DNA of 64,000 nucleotides from Drouetiella hepatica Uher 2000/2452. Its GTDB lineage: Bacteria; Cyanobacteriota; Cyanobacteriia; Elainellales; Elainellaceae. Below the pieces are notes generated by a model that saw nothing but the letters and a program-made list of their open reading frames with translations, made no database searches and was not told the DNA's origin. Shown one piece after another: positions 1 to 8,477 of the stretch (position 1 is its first letter; each line of letters begins with the position of its first letter). The position numbers and the translations under genes were made by a program. Location of the stretch: NCBI GenBank assembly GCA_019359505.1, contig JAHHHD010000008.1, forward strand, positions 1 through 64,000. The letters run 5' to 3'.

Positions 1-19
1 CTTGTAGAATATCCATACT

Positions 20-77
20 GCTACCTCTCTGGTGCTGGTTTTCGATATCTGCACCCTAAACTGAGAGGTAGCTTTTT
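20..77 (+). terminator. Rho-independent terminator-like hairpin
   Basis: A 10-base perfect stem (20-29 with 63-72, GCTACCTCTC/GAGAGGTAGC) is followed directly by five T (73-77). The 33-base loop contains an inner GGTGC/GCACC pair, so the whole forms an extended hairpin. It probably ends a transcript that enters from the left edge; the gene it serves is outside the window. Confidence 0.65.
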
Positions 78-128
78 GTCTACACAACCCGATCTAATTT
101 GCTCTCGCAAAACTGTCTGAACTATTGT

Positions 129-155
129 TATAGCTATAGCCAGCCTAGTTAGGAC
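129..155 (+). repeat. Left terminal inverted repeat of the IS630-type element
   Basis: These 27 bases match the reverse complement of 1066-1092 at 20 of 27 positions. Both ends begin TATAGC and the outermost TA on each side is the likely target duplication, as in the IS630/Tc1 group. Confidence 0.75.
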
Positions 156-1090
156 GTAAACTATAAGAATTCCCCTAGACCCCATCCTCGTCCAATGGCT
201 CAACCCTATAGTGATGATTTCCGGCAAAAAGTGATGGAAGCGATTGAGTTGAACGGGTTTAAGAAAAGTGAGGTGAGCCAAATGTTCAATATCAGTCGCA
301 ATACGATTAACTTATGGTTCCAGCGTCGAGCCGAAACAGGGGATGTCAAACCCAAGCCGAGACCAACCTCCTCCTCAACAGCCAAAATCACCGATTGGGA
401 GAAGTTTCAAGACTTTGTCAAAGAGCATGGGGATAAAACCCAGAGCGAAATGGCAGAGTTATGGGAGGGGGAAATCAGTCAACGAACCCTTTCGCGGGCA
501 TTGGAGAAGATTGGGCATAGCCGTAAAAAAAAACATACGGATATAGCCAACGCGATGAAGCTAAGCGGGCAGACTTTATAGCTCAACTGGAAGACGCTAA
601 AGCGCCTCACTTGATCTATGTGGATGAATCGGGCAGGGATGAACGCGATAATTATGGCTACGGGTACTCTCCAGTGGGGGAACGCTTCTACGACCTCAAA
701 TCGGGTCGGCGGCAGGGGCGGGTGAATATGATCGCCGGGTACCGCAATGATCAACTGATTGCCCCTTTTACGATCGAGGGAGCCTGTAACCGGACTGTGT
801 TTGAGACTTGGCTCGAAACCTGCTTGATTCCAGTGCTACAACCGGGTGAGTGGGTGATTGTCGATAATGCGACGTTTCATCATGGCGGTCGCATTGCCCA
901 ATTGATTGAAGAGGCAGGGTGCAAACTCGTTTATCTGCCCCCCTATTCGCCAGATCTCAATCGGATTGAAAAGTGTTGGGCTTGGCTGAAGAGTCGCATT
1001 CGCAAACTCTTACGCGACTCGGATAATTTGCGCGATGCGATGGAATCCGTTCTCAAACAAGCAGTGTCCTAATGGAGGTGGCTACCGCTA
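131..1090 (+). mobile_element. IS630-family insertion sequence, about 960 bp
   Basis: The element has 27-base imperfect terminal inverted repeats (129-155 and 1066-1092), TA at both outer borders, and one transposase gene split over two frames. Size, TA target and DDE transposase all fit IS630. Both ends and the frameshift run look intact, so the copy may still be active. It sits next to a scrap of a glycosyltransferase gene (1092-1169). Confidence 0.85.
195..1072 (+). CDS. IS630-family transposase, made by -1 frameshifting
   Basis: DDE transposase that cuts and joins the element ends at TA sites. The first frame (195-581, 128 codons) carries the N-terminal helix-turn-helix region (FNISRNTINLWFQRR). 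The second frame, one base back, carries the catalytic domain: first Asp in IYVDESG, second Asp in IVDNATFHH, and the Glu in DLNRIEKCW. The frames meet at a run of nine A (525-533), a classical slippery site. A -1 shift there joins them into a 292-residue protein, the usual IS630 length, and the joined text (KKTYGYSQRDEAKR) reads like family members. Either programmed frameshifting or transcriptional slippage could do this; a disabling indel is less likely because nothing else is damaged. Confidence 0.85.
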
Positions 1091-1092
1091 TA
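1066..1092 (-). repeat. Right terminal inverted repeat of the IS630-type element
   Basis: Partner of 129-155 (20 of 27 bases match when inverted). The transposase stop codon (1070-1072) lies within it, a common arrangement in compact IS630 elements. Confidence 0.75.
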
Positions 1093-1169
1093 TCTGCGAC
1101 GATGGCTCGACCGATCGCACCCTCGACATCGCCCAATCCCACGCCTGTCAAGACGATCGCAGGTTTTAG
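1092..1169 (+). pseudogene. Family 2 glycosyltransferase remnant
   Basis: Directly beyond the right IS end one frame reads ICDDGSTDRTLDIAQSHA and stops at 1167-1169. DDGSTD followed by T and IA is the nucleotide-sugar-binding signature of GT2 glycosyltransferases. Only about 25 codons remain. Joining the flanks across the element gives a short frame with a stop just upstream (TGA then T-I-V), so the gene was already degraded or was truncated on insertion. From 1170 to the ATPase stop at 1291 nothing further is recognisable. Confidence 0.5.
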
Positions 1170-1290
1170 AGTTTGAGTGCAATTTATTGAAATTTGTACG
1201 CCAGATTCCATTGAGGTACCAGATCTATATTTTTTAGGTATATACCAGTTCCCATGTTTTTACTCCAGAGCGAGCAACACTTCAGGGATT

Positions 1291-4059
1291 TTAATTCCGT
1301 CGTTGCCGGAAAAACTTTTGAAACTCCACTGCCCAAAATCCGATCGTGCTGAGGCTCAAACAGATCGCTAAGTCTTCAAGTGGCAGAGCTTGGGTATGGA
1401 AAAATTCCTGCATCCACGGCACGTAAATGACGACTATTTGCAGAACAAAAGTCGTCAAAACGGCAATCAGCAGTGGCTTATTGGTCAAAAATCCGCGACG
1501 CATCAGCAGCTCTCGATCAGAGCGCATAGCAAACGCCAAACTCATCCGAGAAAAGGCAAGGGTGACAAATACTAGAGTTTGCCAATTTTGCCAGCCTGAG
1601 GTAAAGCCATGATAGCCCAGCCATAGGAACGCAGCTCCCATCAGCGTCCCGACCCAAATAATATCTCTACCAATGCCTCGACTAAAAACGCTTTCACCCG
1701 GTGAATAAGGTGGACGCTTCATGACATTATCTTCAGCAGGTTCCACACTCAGGGCGATCGCCAATAGCCCATCCGCCAGTAGATTAATCCAGAGAATCTG
1801 AATCGGCTGAAGCGGCAACGGCATCGCGAACAAAGGTGCGAACAGCATAATTACCACGCCGCTCACGTTACCCGTCAAACTATAGCGAATGAACTTGCGA
1901 ATGTTATCGTAGATGACCCGCCCTTCCTCTACAGCCGCCACGATCGTCGAAAAATTATCGTTGAGCAACACCATATCGGCAGCCTCCTTGGCAACATCGG
2001 TTCCGGCAATTCCCATTGCCACGCCGATGTCAGCCTTGCTCAGAGCAGGCGCATCGTTGACCCCATCCCCTGTCATCGAAACAATCTGTCCCCGATTTTT
2101 CAGTGCCTCCACAATTCTCAGCTTCTGATCCGGCGAGACCCGCGCATAGACCGACACCGACTCCACCTGTTCCTCCAGCTGCTGAGGCGAGAGTTGCGAA
2201 AGCTGTTGTCCAGTCAGATATTTTCCGTCTTTAGAAATCGTCAACTCTTCAGCAATATGTTGCGCCATCAGCGGATGATCGCCCGTGATCATCACAGTCC
2301 GAATGCCCGCCTCAGCGCAAGTTTGCACAGACTGCTTAGCTTCAGGTCGCGCCGGATCAAGCATTCCCACCAGCCCTACATAGGTCAACTCTTGCTCGAT
2401 CGCTCCCTGCGCCCCTTTCTCCGGCAACTCTTGAAGCAGCCGAAAGGCTACACCCAAAACGCGAGTTCCGGATGCAGCCAGCTTATCGTTCGCCTCTCGA
2501 ATCCGTTTCTCCCAGCTTGCATCCAGTGGCTCAGTCCGATTGCCCGTCCACACCTGACTCGACTGTTGCAGCAACCCATCAACTGCCCCTTTCGTAAACA
2601 CAATGTAAGCAGAGACAGGCAGTTCAGAAAAATTGCCTAGCTGCTCTTTCAGAGGAGACTGAGACCCCTTCACATCGCTGAAGCGATGGACAGTGCTCAT
2701 GCGCTTGCGATCGGAATCAAAAGGCACTTCTGCCACCCGTGGAAAGAGCTGTTCTAGAGCAGACTTCTCCAGACCCATCCGATCTGCCGCCACCACTAGC
2801 GCAATTTCTGTCGGATCGCCGATCGCCCTAGAGGCTCCATCTTCCTGCGATTCAGCGCCCGCATCACCAGCCAGCATAGCGTTGTTGCACAGAGCGCTAC
2901 CGACTAGAGTAAGGGCAATCGGCGAATCTAGTTCTGAACCTGATCCGGGCTGAATAGTAGACTCCCGACCATCCATCAGTGAAGTTACTTGAGCAAAGCT
3001 CTCCTTCAGATCTACCTGATGTCCAGCCAGCGCTAGAATCGTTACCGTCATGCGGTTCTCAGTCAAGGTTCCGGTCTTGTCCGAACAAATCGTCGTGACA
3101 GAGCCGAGCGTTTCCACCGCAGGCAGCTTGCGGATCAGCGCCTGTCGCTTCAACATCCGCCGTGCCCCGATCGCCAGTGCAATCGTCACCACCGCAGGCA
3201 ACCCTTCTGGAATCACCGCCACGGCAAGACTCACAGCCGTCAGAAACATGTCATTAAAATTTTCCCCTCGCAGCAGCCCAAACGCAAAAATGATGGCCAC
3301 CAAAGCGATCGCCGCCAACGCCAGCCGCTTACCCAACTGATCCAAGCGCTTCTGCAAAGGAGTTTGCTGTTGTTCAACAGACTGCATCGAATCCGCAATC
3401 TTGCCCAACTCCGTGCCCATGCCCGTCTCAGTAATAATCGCTTTGCCACGCCCATAGGTAGCAATAGTGCCCATAAACACCATGTTGTAGCGATCGCCCA
3501 GGGGTAGCTCCTCGCCCGACAGAATTTCCGCACTTTTTTCGATCGCCACCGCCTCGCCCGTGAAAGCAGACTCTTGAGTGCGGAGATTGATGCTTTCTAG
3601 CAATCGACCATCTGCCGGAATCTGATCGCCATCCTCAATTTGAATCAAATCTCCCACCACTAGATCGCGAGCCTCAAGCGATTGCCACTCATGCGATCGA
3701 CAAACTCGTGCCTTGGGCATTGCCATCTTTTTTAGCGCCGCAAACTCCTGACCCGCCTGATACTCCTGCGTGAAGCCCAAAATAGCGTTGAAGACGACGA
3801 TCGCCATAATCGCAACGGCATCCTGCAAATCACCCAGCAGCGCCGACACCACAGCCGCCACAATCAGTACCACCACCGTTGTGGCAATCAATTGCTCCCA
3901 CAGCATCAGCCAAGGGCTTTTAGGAGGCTGTGCCGTCAGTTCATTTGCTCCCTGCTGCGACAATCGCTGGTTAGCCTCATCTGTACTCAGTCCGCCAACG
4001 CTATCTGTGCCAAGTTGCTGCACGACCTGAGATGCTTCAAGCTGATACCAGTCACTCAT
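1291..4059 (-). CDS. P-type cation-transporting ATPase, Ca2+-type (P2A/PMCA-SERCA-like)
   Basis: Membrane ATPase of 922 residues, probably exporting Ca2+ (a related divalent cation or Na+ cannot be excluded). The cation-ATPase N-terminal domain (about 1-75) is followed by a first helix pair (about 50-95), an actuator domain with TGE at 168-170, membrane helix 4 with PEGLP (284-288), the hallmark of the calcium-type P2 group, the phosphorylated Asp327 in CSDKTGTLT, a nucleotide-binding domain, the hinge [11 protein letters not shown], and a C-terminal block of about six helices. The length is normal for bacterial PacL-like pumps. It is transcribed alone and divergently from the Hli gene; the 180 bases between hold the HLR1 box. 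The ATG at 4057-4059 gives the expected N-terminus ([16 protein letters not shown]). Confidence 0.9.
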   Translation of the reverse strand: MSDWYQLEASQVVQQLGTDSVGGLSTDEANQRLSQQGANELTAQPPKSPWLMLWEQLIATTVVVLIVAAVVSALLGDLQDAVAIMAIVVFNAILGFTQEYQAGQEFAALKKMAMPKARVCRSHEWQSLEARDLVVGDLIQIEDGDQIPADGRLLESINLRTQESAFTGEAVAIEKSAEILSGEELPLGDRYNMVFMGTIATYGRGKAIITETGMGTELGKIADSMQSVEQQQTPLQKRLDQLGKRLALAAIALVAIIFAFGLLRGENFNDMFLTAVSLAVAVIPEGLPAVVTIALAIGARRMLKRQALIRKLPAVETLGSVTTICSDKTGTLTENRMTVTILALAGHQVDLKESFAQVTSLMDGRESTIQPGSGSELDSPIALTLVGSALCNNAMLAGDAGAESQEDGASRAIGDPTEIALVVAADRMGLEKSALEQLFPRVAEVPFDSDRKRMSTVHRFSDVKGSQSPLKEQLGNFSELPVSAYIVFTKGAVDGLLQQSSQVWTGNRTEPLDASWEKRIREANDKLAASGTRVLGVAFRLLQELPEKGAQGAIEQELTYVGLVGMLDPARPEAKQSVQTCAEAGIRTVMITGDHPLMAQHIAEELTISKDGKYLTGQQLSQLSPQQLEEQVESVSVYARVSPDQKLRIVEALKNRGQIVSMTGDGVNDAPALSKADIGVAMGIAGTDVAKEAADMVLLNDNFSTIVAAVEEGRVIYDNIRKFIRYSLTGNVSGVVIMLFAPLFAMPLPLQPIQILWINLLADGLLAIALSVEPAEDNVMKRPPYSPGESVFSRGIGRDIIWVGTLMGAAFLWLGYHGFTSGWQNWQTLVFVTLAFSRMSLAFAMRSDRELLMRRGFLTNKPLLIAVLTTFVLQIVVIYVPWMQEFFHTQALPLEDLAICLSLSTIGFWAVEFQKFFRQRRN

Positions 4060-4183
4060 GAGGCTAGTAAGGAGGGGAAATGTTTGCCACTTAGATTAAA
4101 CCACAAGTATTCTTGGCGCTTCTGGCTAGAGAGCGAGATGAAATCAGATTTCCTTAAAGCTGTTTACAATTCTTAAACATTAC

Positions 4184-4201
4184 GTTACATTTATTTACAT
4201 A
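4184..4201 (+). promoter_or_regulatory. HLR1 box, predicted RpaB binding site
   Basis: GTTACATT-TA-TTTACATA matches the HLR1 consensus (G/T)TTACA(T/A)(T/A)-N2-(G/T)TTACA(T/A)(T/A) at every position. It lies 39 bases upstream of the Hli start codon. A further single half-site, TTTACAAT, sits at 4163-4170. HLR1 boxes are known to bind the response regulator RpaB at high-light-induced genes including hli genes. Confidence 0.8.
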
Positions 4202-4239
4202 AGAGCTGAAAGCAATCCAATCAGAGCGAGAAAAAAATC

Positions 4240-4449
4240 ATGAGAAGTGGCGTTGTAACTGAAGAACAAGGCAGACAAAATATCTACGCGGTTGAACCTC
4301 AGGTGTATATAGACGCTGAGTCTCGCGTTGGATTCACCGAATATGCCGAAATGTTAAACGGACGCTTGGCAATGATCGGTTTTGTATCCATGCTGGCGTT
4401 AGAGGTTGTTACTGGTCATGGTCTTCTGAGCTTGCTTTCCAGCCTGTAG
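4240..4449 (+). CDS. High-light-inducible protein (Hlip/SCP), one-helix chlorophyll a/b-binding-like protein
   Basis: A 69-residue one-helix protein of thylakoid membranes. The conserved block runs FTEYAEMLNGRLAMIGF followed by a hydrophobic stretch and TGHGLL, with the E-x-x-N-G-R-x-A-M-I-G chlorophyll-binding motif in the single membrane helix (about 38-62). Known Hlips bind chlorophyll and carotenoid, protect new photosystem II subunits and respond to excess light. The polar N-terminal 30 residues are longer than in the smallest Hlips. The gene is monocistronic: an HLR1 box lies upstream and a strong terminator 67 bases downstream. Confidence 0.92.
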   Translation: MRSGVVTEEQGRQNIYAVEPQVYIDAESRVGFTEYAEMLNGRLAMIGFVSMLALEVVTGHGLLSLLSSL

Positions 4450-4515
4450 TTTTCTACTTCCCTACTCATAAAACTCTGAGAAATACCCTCGTTAATCTCA
4501 TCTCCCAATTTTGCG

Positions 4516-4553
4516 AAGCTTTGGTAGACATGAATGTCTACCAAAGCTTTTTT
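4516..4553 (+). terminator. Intrinsic terminator of the Hli gene
   Basis: Perfect 15-base stem (4516-4530 with 4535-4549), loop TGAA, then TTTT. It separates the Hli gene from the CHAT gene downstream. An in-frame ATG inside the right arm (4534) is therefore not a credible start for the next gene. Confidence 0.9.
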
Positions 4554-4665
4554 AGTGACTGTGCTCTTTAGCAGATGTATTCGTTTGTTGGGAAGAAGAC
4601 TAAGCTGGGGAACTGTAGGCTGGGGAACTGTAAAACAGCGGCAATGCCACCCAAGAACCAGCGCT

Positions 4666-7356
4666 ATGAGACTTCGGAAACCTAACTGGATAGCATTCTG
4701 CAACCGAGCCTTGCTCCAGAGAAAAACCACAAGGATACGATCGCCTCGTTACCGACAACTTTGGCTGACTATCTTCAGCGTCTTAGTTATGGCGATCGCC
4801 CTACCGAGCATAGCCACCGATCGCCCAATTCAGCCTTGGCGAAAAGCTTCAGCAAACCCTCCTGCCCTGAGCCAATCTGCCACAGATACCGCTTTTCTCC
4901 TGCATCAAGGCAAGCAGCGCTACGAATCTGGACAGTTTGCTGAAGCAGCTGAGCTGTGGCAGCAGGCGGTTATCAGCTCACAGATCATAAACTCACAAAA
5001 CGATCGCCTCAATCATGCGATCAGCCTCAACTACCTATCTTTGGCACAGCAGGCTCTAGGCAAATGGGATGCGGCGAGTCAAGCGATCGATAGCAGCCTG
5101 ACGCTGCTGCAATCTAATTTAAGTCCAGAAGCAAAACTCCCAGAAGCAAAACTCATTCTGGCTCAAGCCCTCAATACTCAGGGTAGCCTTCAGTTTGCGC
5201 GAGGTCAGACCGAGACAGCACTTGAAATCTGGCAAAGAGCAGAACGCACCTACACTGAATTGGGCGATCGCTTCGGCACCTGGGGCAGCCAGCTCAACCA
5301 GGCTCAGGCTCTGCAAGCTCTAGGACTATTTCAAAAGGCACAAGCCTTGCTAGAGCAGGTAAATCAGCAGCTTCAGGCTCAGCCTTCAGCGCTAGCAGCA
5401 GCAACGCTCCGTAGCCTAGGTTCCCTCTGGCAAGAGATGGGCAACTTATCAGCCGCACAAAATGTCCTACAGCAGAGTCTAGCCATTGCCCAGCAGCTCC
5501 ATCTTCCTGCCGAAATCAGTGCCGTGCAGATTAATCTGGGCAACACGCGACGGGTGCTCAATCAACCCGAAGCCGCCCTACAGTCCTACCAACAAGCCGC
5601 TGAAATTGCTCCAGGAGCGATCGCCCGTCTAGAAGCTCAAGTCAACCAGCTCAGCTTGTTGCTCGATCTCAAGCGTCAGTCCGCAGCGCAAGAGCTAATC
5701 GAGCAAATTCAGCCCCAGCTAGATCTCCTGACGCCCAGCCGCAAGGGTATCTATATCCAGGTGAATTTTGCCATAAGCTGGGGCAAATTTTTGGCTAGCA
5801 ACGCTCCGCAGCGCAGTCAGCCTCAGCATAATCATCTCTTGCCAGTTGCCCGCCATCTTACAACGGCTCTCCAACAGGCGCGCACCCTCCGCGATTCCAG
5901 AGCCGAATCCTATGTCTTAGGAGAACTAGCCGCCTTATACGAACAAACTCATCAATGGCAAGAAGCTCAGCAGCTTACCCAGCAGGCTCTGCTAATTGCG
6001 CAATCCCTCAATGCCCCTGAAATCACCTATCGCTGGCAATGGCAGCTAGGGCGGCTACAAAAACAGCAGGGCGATCGCTCCAGCGCCATAGCCGCCTACA
6101 CAGATGCCATGCACCTTCTCAAATCCCTTCGTAGCGATCTGGTTACAAATAATCAGAATGTTCAGTTCTCCTTTCAAGACAAAATAGAACCCATCTACAG
6201 AGAATTAATTAATCTACTCGTGGAGGGCGATCGCCTGAGCCAAGCCGATCTTAAGCAGGCACGCGAAGTTATTGAGGCACTGCAACTCGCAGAACTCAAC
6301 AACTTCTTTCGATCGGCTTGCCTAGATGCCCATCCCAGCCAAATTGATCAGGTTGATCCCACAGCAGCTGTGCTCTATCCGATCGTTCTGGTCGAGCGTC
6401 TAACGGTGATCCTATCTTTGCCAGAGCAGCCGCTCACTGCCTACAGCAGCCCCATCTCCCGGCAGCAGGTCGAGACAGTTTCCGAGAATATGCTGGAATC
6501 CCTAAACCCTCTCTTCGCGGATTCCGAGCGTCTGCGCCTCTCTCAGCAAATGTATGAATGGCTAATTCGTCCAGCAGAAACTGCTCTAAAACAGAGTGAC
6601 ATTAAAACGCTGGTTTTTGTCTTAGATGGCAGTTTGCGCAACTTGCCGTTAGCAGCCTTGTTTGATGGAAAGCAGTATCTAGTAGAGCAATACAGCATCG
6701 CCATCACGCCGGGATTGCAGTTACTGGAGCCACGATCGCTCACCTCAAAACAGCGGCTTGAAGTGCTAATCGGCGGCATTACAGAAGCTCGTCAGGGGTT
6801 TGTAGCTCTGCCCGGTGTCGCCCAAGAATCTGACCAAATTGCTTCCGAGCTGACAGCAAACGTTCTGCTCAACCAAAAGTTTACCTACAGAAATCTGCAA
6901 CACCAGGCGCAGGAAACCGCCTTTCCGTTAGTGCATCTGGCAACCCATGGTCAATTTAGCTCTGAATCTAGCGACACTTTTCTGCTGACCTGGGACGATC
7001 GCCTCACGATTGAAGAACTTCGAGAACTGCTGCGATCGCGTGCTGAATCCAACGCAGCGCCCATTGAACTACTGGTTCTCAGCGCTTGCCAAACGGCAGA
7101 AGGCGATCAGCGGGCGACTTTAGGGCTGGCAGGTTTAGCGGTGCGATCGGGCGCACGCAGCACTCTAGCCACCCTCTGGTCAGTCAACGATGAATCCACC
7201 GCTAAACTCATGGTGCAGTTCTACCAAGCGCTGACTCAGCCAGGACTCAACAAATCTCAAGCGCTTCGCCAAGCCCAGCTCGCATTGCTCAAAAATTCTC
7301 AATATGCGCACCCATACTATTGGGCACCCTTCATTCTGGTGGGAAACTGGCTCTAA
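4666..7356 (+). CDS. TPR-CHAT domain protein (caspase-like peptidase fold), exported or membrane-anchored
   Basis: About 896 residues. A basic N-terminus is followed by a hydrophobic segment (LWLTIFSVLVMAIALPSIA, about 30-50), so the protein is probably exported or anchored by a signal helix. Residues about 70-480 are Gln/Ala/Leu-rich TPR repeats. The C-terminal CHAT domain carries the catalytic pair of the caspase-like fold: His761 in LATHG and Cys808 in LSACQTA, ending in HPYYWAPFILVGNWL, the usual CHAT end. CHAT proteins are putative cysteine peptidases; the substrate is unknown. The open frame extends to 4534, but that ATG lies inside a terminator, so the ATG at 4666 is preferred. It is followed in the same direction by a DUF928 gene and a CHASE2-GGDEF gene. 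A tandem repeat of CTGGGGAACTGTA lies just upstream (4607-4632). Confidence 0.85.
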   Translation: MRLRKPNWIAFCNRALLQRKTTRIRSPRYRQLWLTIFSVLVMAIALPSIATDRPIQPWRKASANPPALSQSATDTAFLLHQGKQRYESGQFAEAAELWQQAVISSQIINSQNDRLNHAISLNYLSLAQQALGKWDAASQAIDSSLTLLQSNLSPEAKLPEAKLILAQALNTQGSLQFARGQTETALEIWQRAERTYTELGDRFGTWGSQLNQAQALQALGLFQKAQALLEQVNQQLQAQPSALAAATLRSLGSLWQEMGNLSAAQNVLQQSLAIAQQLHLPAEISAVQINLGNTRRVLNQPEAALQSYQQAAEIAPGAIARLEAQVNQLSLLLDLKRQSAAQELIEQIQPQLDLLTPSRKGIYIQVNFAISWGKFLASNAPQRSQPQHNHLLPVARHLTTALQQARTLRDSRAESYVLGELAALYEQTHQWQEAQQLTQQALLIAQSLNAPEITYRWQWQLGRLQKQQGDRSSAIAAYTDAMHLLKSLRSDLVTNNQNVQFSFQDKIEPIYRELINLLVEGDRLSQADLKQAREVIEALQLAELNNFFRSACLDAHPSQIDQVDPTAAVLYPIVLVERLTVILSLPEQPLTAYSSPISRQQVETVSENMLESLNPLFADSERLRLSQQMYEWLIRPAETALKQSDIKTLVFVLDGSLRNLPLAALFDGKQYLVEQYSIAITPGLQLLEPRSLTSKQRLEVLIGGITEARQGFVALPGVAQESDQIASELTANVLLNQKFTYRNLQHQAQETAFPLVHLATHGQFSSESSDTFLLTWDDRLTIEELRELLRSRAESNAAPIELLVLSACQTAEGDQRATLGLAGLAVRSGARSTLATLWSVNDESTAKLMVQFYQALTQPGLNKSQALRQAQLALLKNSQYAHPYYWAPFILVGNWL

Positions 7357-7509
7357 TCCATACTAAAGTGCAGAATTTATATGCGTGTACTCTCTTAGAT
7401 TTAGGTATAAAATAAATTAACAAGATGCAAAATATACGCTAATTAGCTCAAGACTTGAACTTTCCTTTAAGGCTATTCTAGTAGTCTCCTGAAGCGTTAT
7501 CTACCGTAT

Positions 7510-8217
7510 ATGGACAAGCTGAAGCAGTCATCTTTATCAGTATCTATTTTAACTAGCTTCTGGCTTGGAGGGCTGCTGTTTTCTATGCTGCCTGCCTATG
7601 CCGGATCAACGGTAACATTCAATCCTCCCCGTGGGGGCGCACCCCAGCAAACCAGGGGCGGCGCCTCCCGTGGCGATACCGAACCTCAACTGATAGCGCT
7701 GACCCCCCATTCCGCCTCTGGTCTGACGCTCAAAGCCTACCCAACATTTTTTGTCTATATCCCCCCGACTGCTGCACAGAAAGCTTTTTTTAGCTTGCGG
7801 GATGAAGCCGGACAGGTGACTTATCAAACTACCCTTTCCATTGCTGATCTGCCGATCGCCTCAGGCGGTATCCTGCGCGTTGATCTGCCTGATAATGCAC
7901 CTGCCCTACAAGTTGGTAAATCTTACCAGTGGGGAATTGCCCTGCTTACCTCTGGAAAATTAAGACCCGACAGCCCCTTCATCACGAGCTGGATTCAACG
8001 TAGACAGCCTTCCACAATAATTGCTGATGCTGAACCCTCTCTAGAGAATGCCGCTCTCTATGGCAGCTCTGGAATTTGGTATGATGCGCTGTCTACTCTA
8101 GCCGATTTGCGGCAGCAACAGCCTAACGATGTCGAACTCACCACAATCTGGCAGAACCTTCTAAACTCAGCCGAACTCAACTCTGTCCCTTCGGCGCTTT
8201 TGCTCAAAGCTCCATAA
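7510..8217 (+). CDS. DUF928 family secreted protein
   Basis: A 235-residue protein with a clear signal peptide (hydrophobic 8-30, ending MLPAYAGS), so probably periplasmic or outer-membrane associated. After a Gly/Arg/Pro-rich linker (about 38-55, RGGAPQQTRGGASRG) comes the DUF928 domain, with the recognisable LTLKAYPTFFVYIPP motif, a mid-region SYQWGIALL and a C-terminal helical part (LENAALYGSSGIWYDALSTLADLR). The biochemical function is not known. DUF928 genes often stand beside CHAT-TPR and CHASE2 genes in cyanobacteria, as here, so a shared envelope or signalling role is inferred from context. Confidence 0.8.
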   Translation: MDKLKQSSLSVSILTSFWLGGLLFSMLPAYAGSTVTFNPPRGGAPQQTRGGASRGDTEPQLIALTPHSASGLTLKAYPTFFVYIPPTAAQKAFFSLRDEAGQVTYQTTLSIADLPIASGGILRVDLPDNAPALQVGKSYQWGIALLTSGKLRPDSPFITSWIQRRQPSTIIADAEPSLENAALYGSSGIWYDALSTLADLRQQQPNDVELTTIWQNLLNSAELNSVPSALLLKAP

Positions 8218-8301
8218 ATCAGCACTTCTCAATTCCTGAATTCAGTTGTGGGCAGTTCTCGAAAAATAATGACTTACAGCAATTTTCAATTGCATAAGCC
8301 A

Positions 8302-8344
8302 TTATTTTTTAGAAGCCTTGCAGAGCGCGGCTTCTAAAAAATAA
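8302..8344. repeat. Intergenic palindrome P1 (T6-stem-A6 family)
   Basis: Perfect 16-base arms (8302-8317 and 8329-8344) with an 11-base loop containing GCAGAGCGC. The left arm starts with a T-run and the right arm ends with an A-run, the reverse of an intrinsic terminator. It is one of many related palindromes in the window. A second small hairpin (CAGCGC-AAA-GCGCTG) follows at about 8358-8372. Confidence 0.85.
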
Positions 8345-8477
8345 CCCACCCTTAACCCAGCGCAAAGCGCTGTAAATATTACTCTAAATACTACTATTTA
8401 GCTGTGAATCTAGGCTCAGAGAACTGTTCCTCAACAATGGGTACTCTAAGAGCAGAGAATCGGGTTGTCAATTGAGT

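Noticed and set aside
2194-2640. Long open frames on the strand opposite the ATPase and other genes
   Set aside because: They lie wholly inside well-supported genes and show no family similarity; they are antisense shadows.
4534-4665. Upstream extension of the CHAT gene from an ATG at 4534
   Set aside because: That ATG is inside the right arm of the Hli terminator, and the extra 44 codons carry no family similarity; the ATG at 4666 precedes the signal helix.
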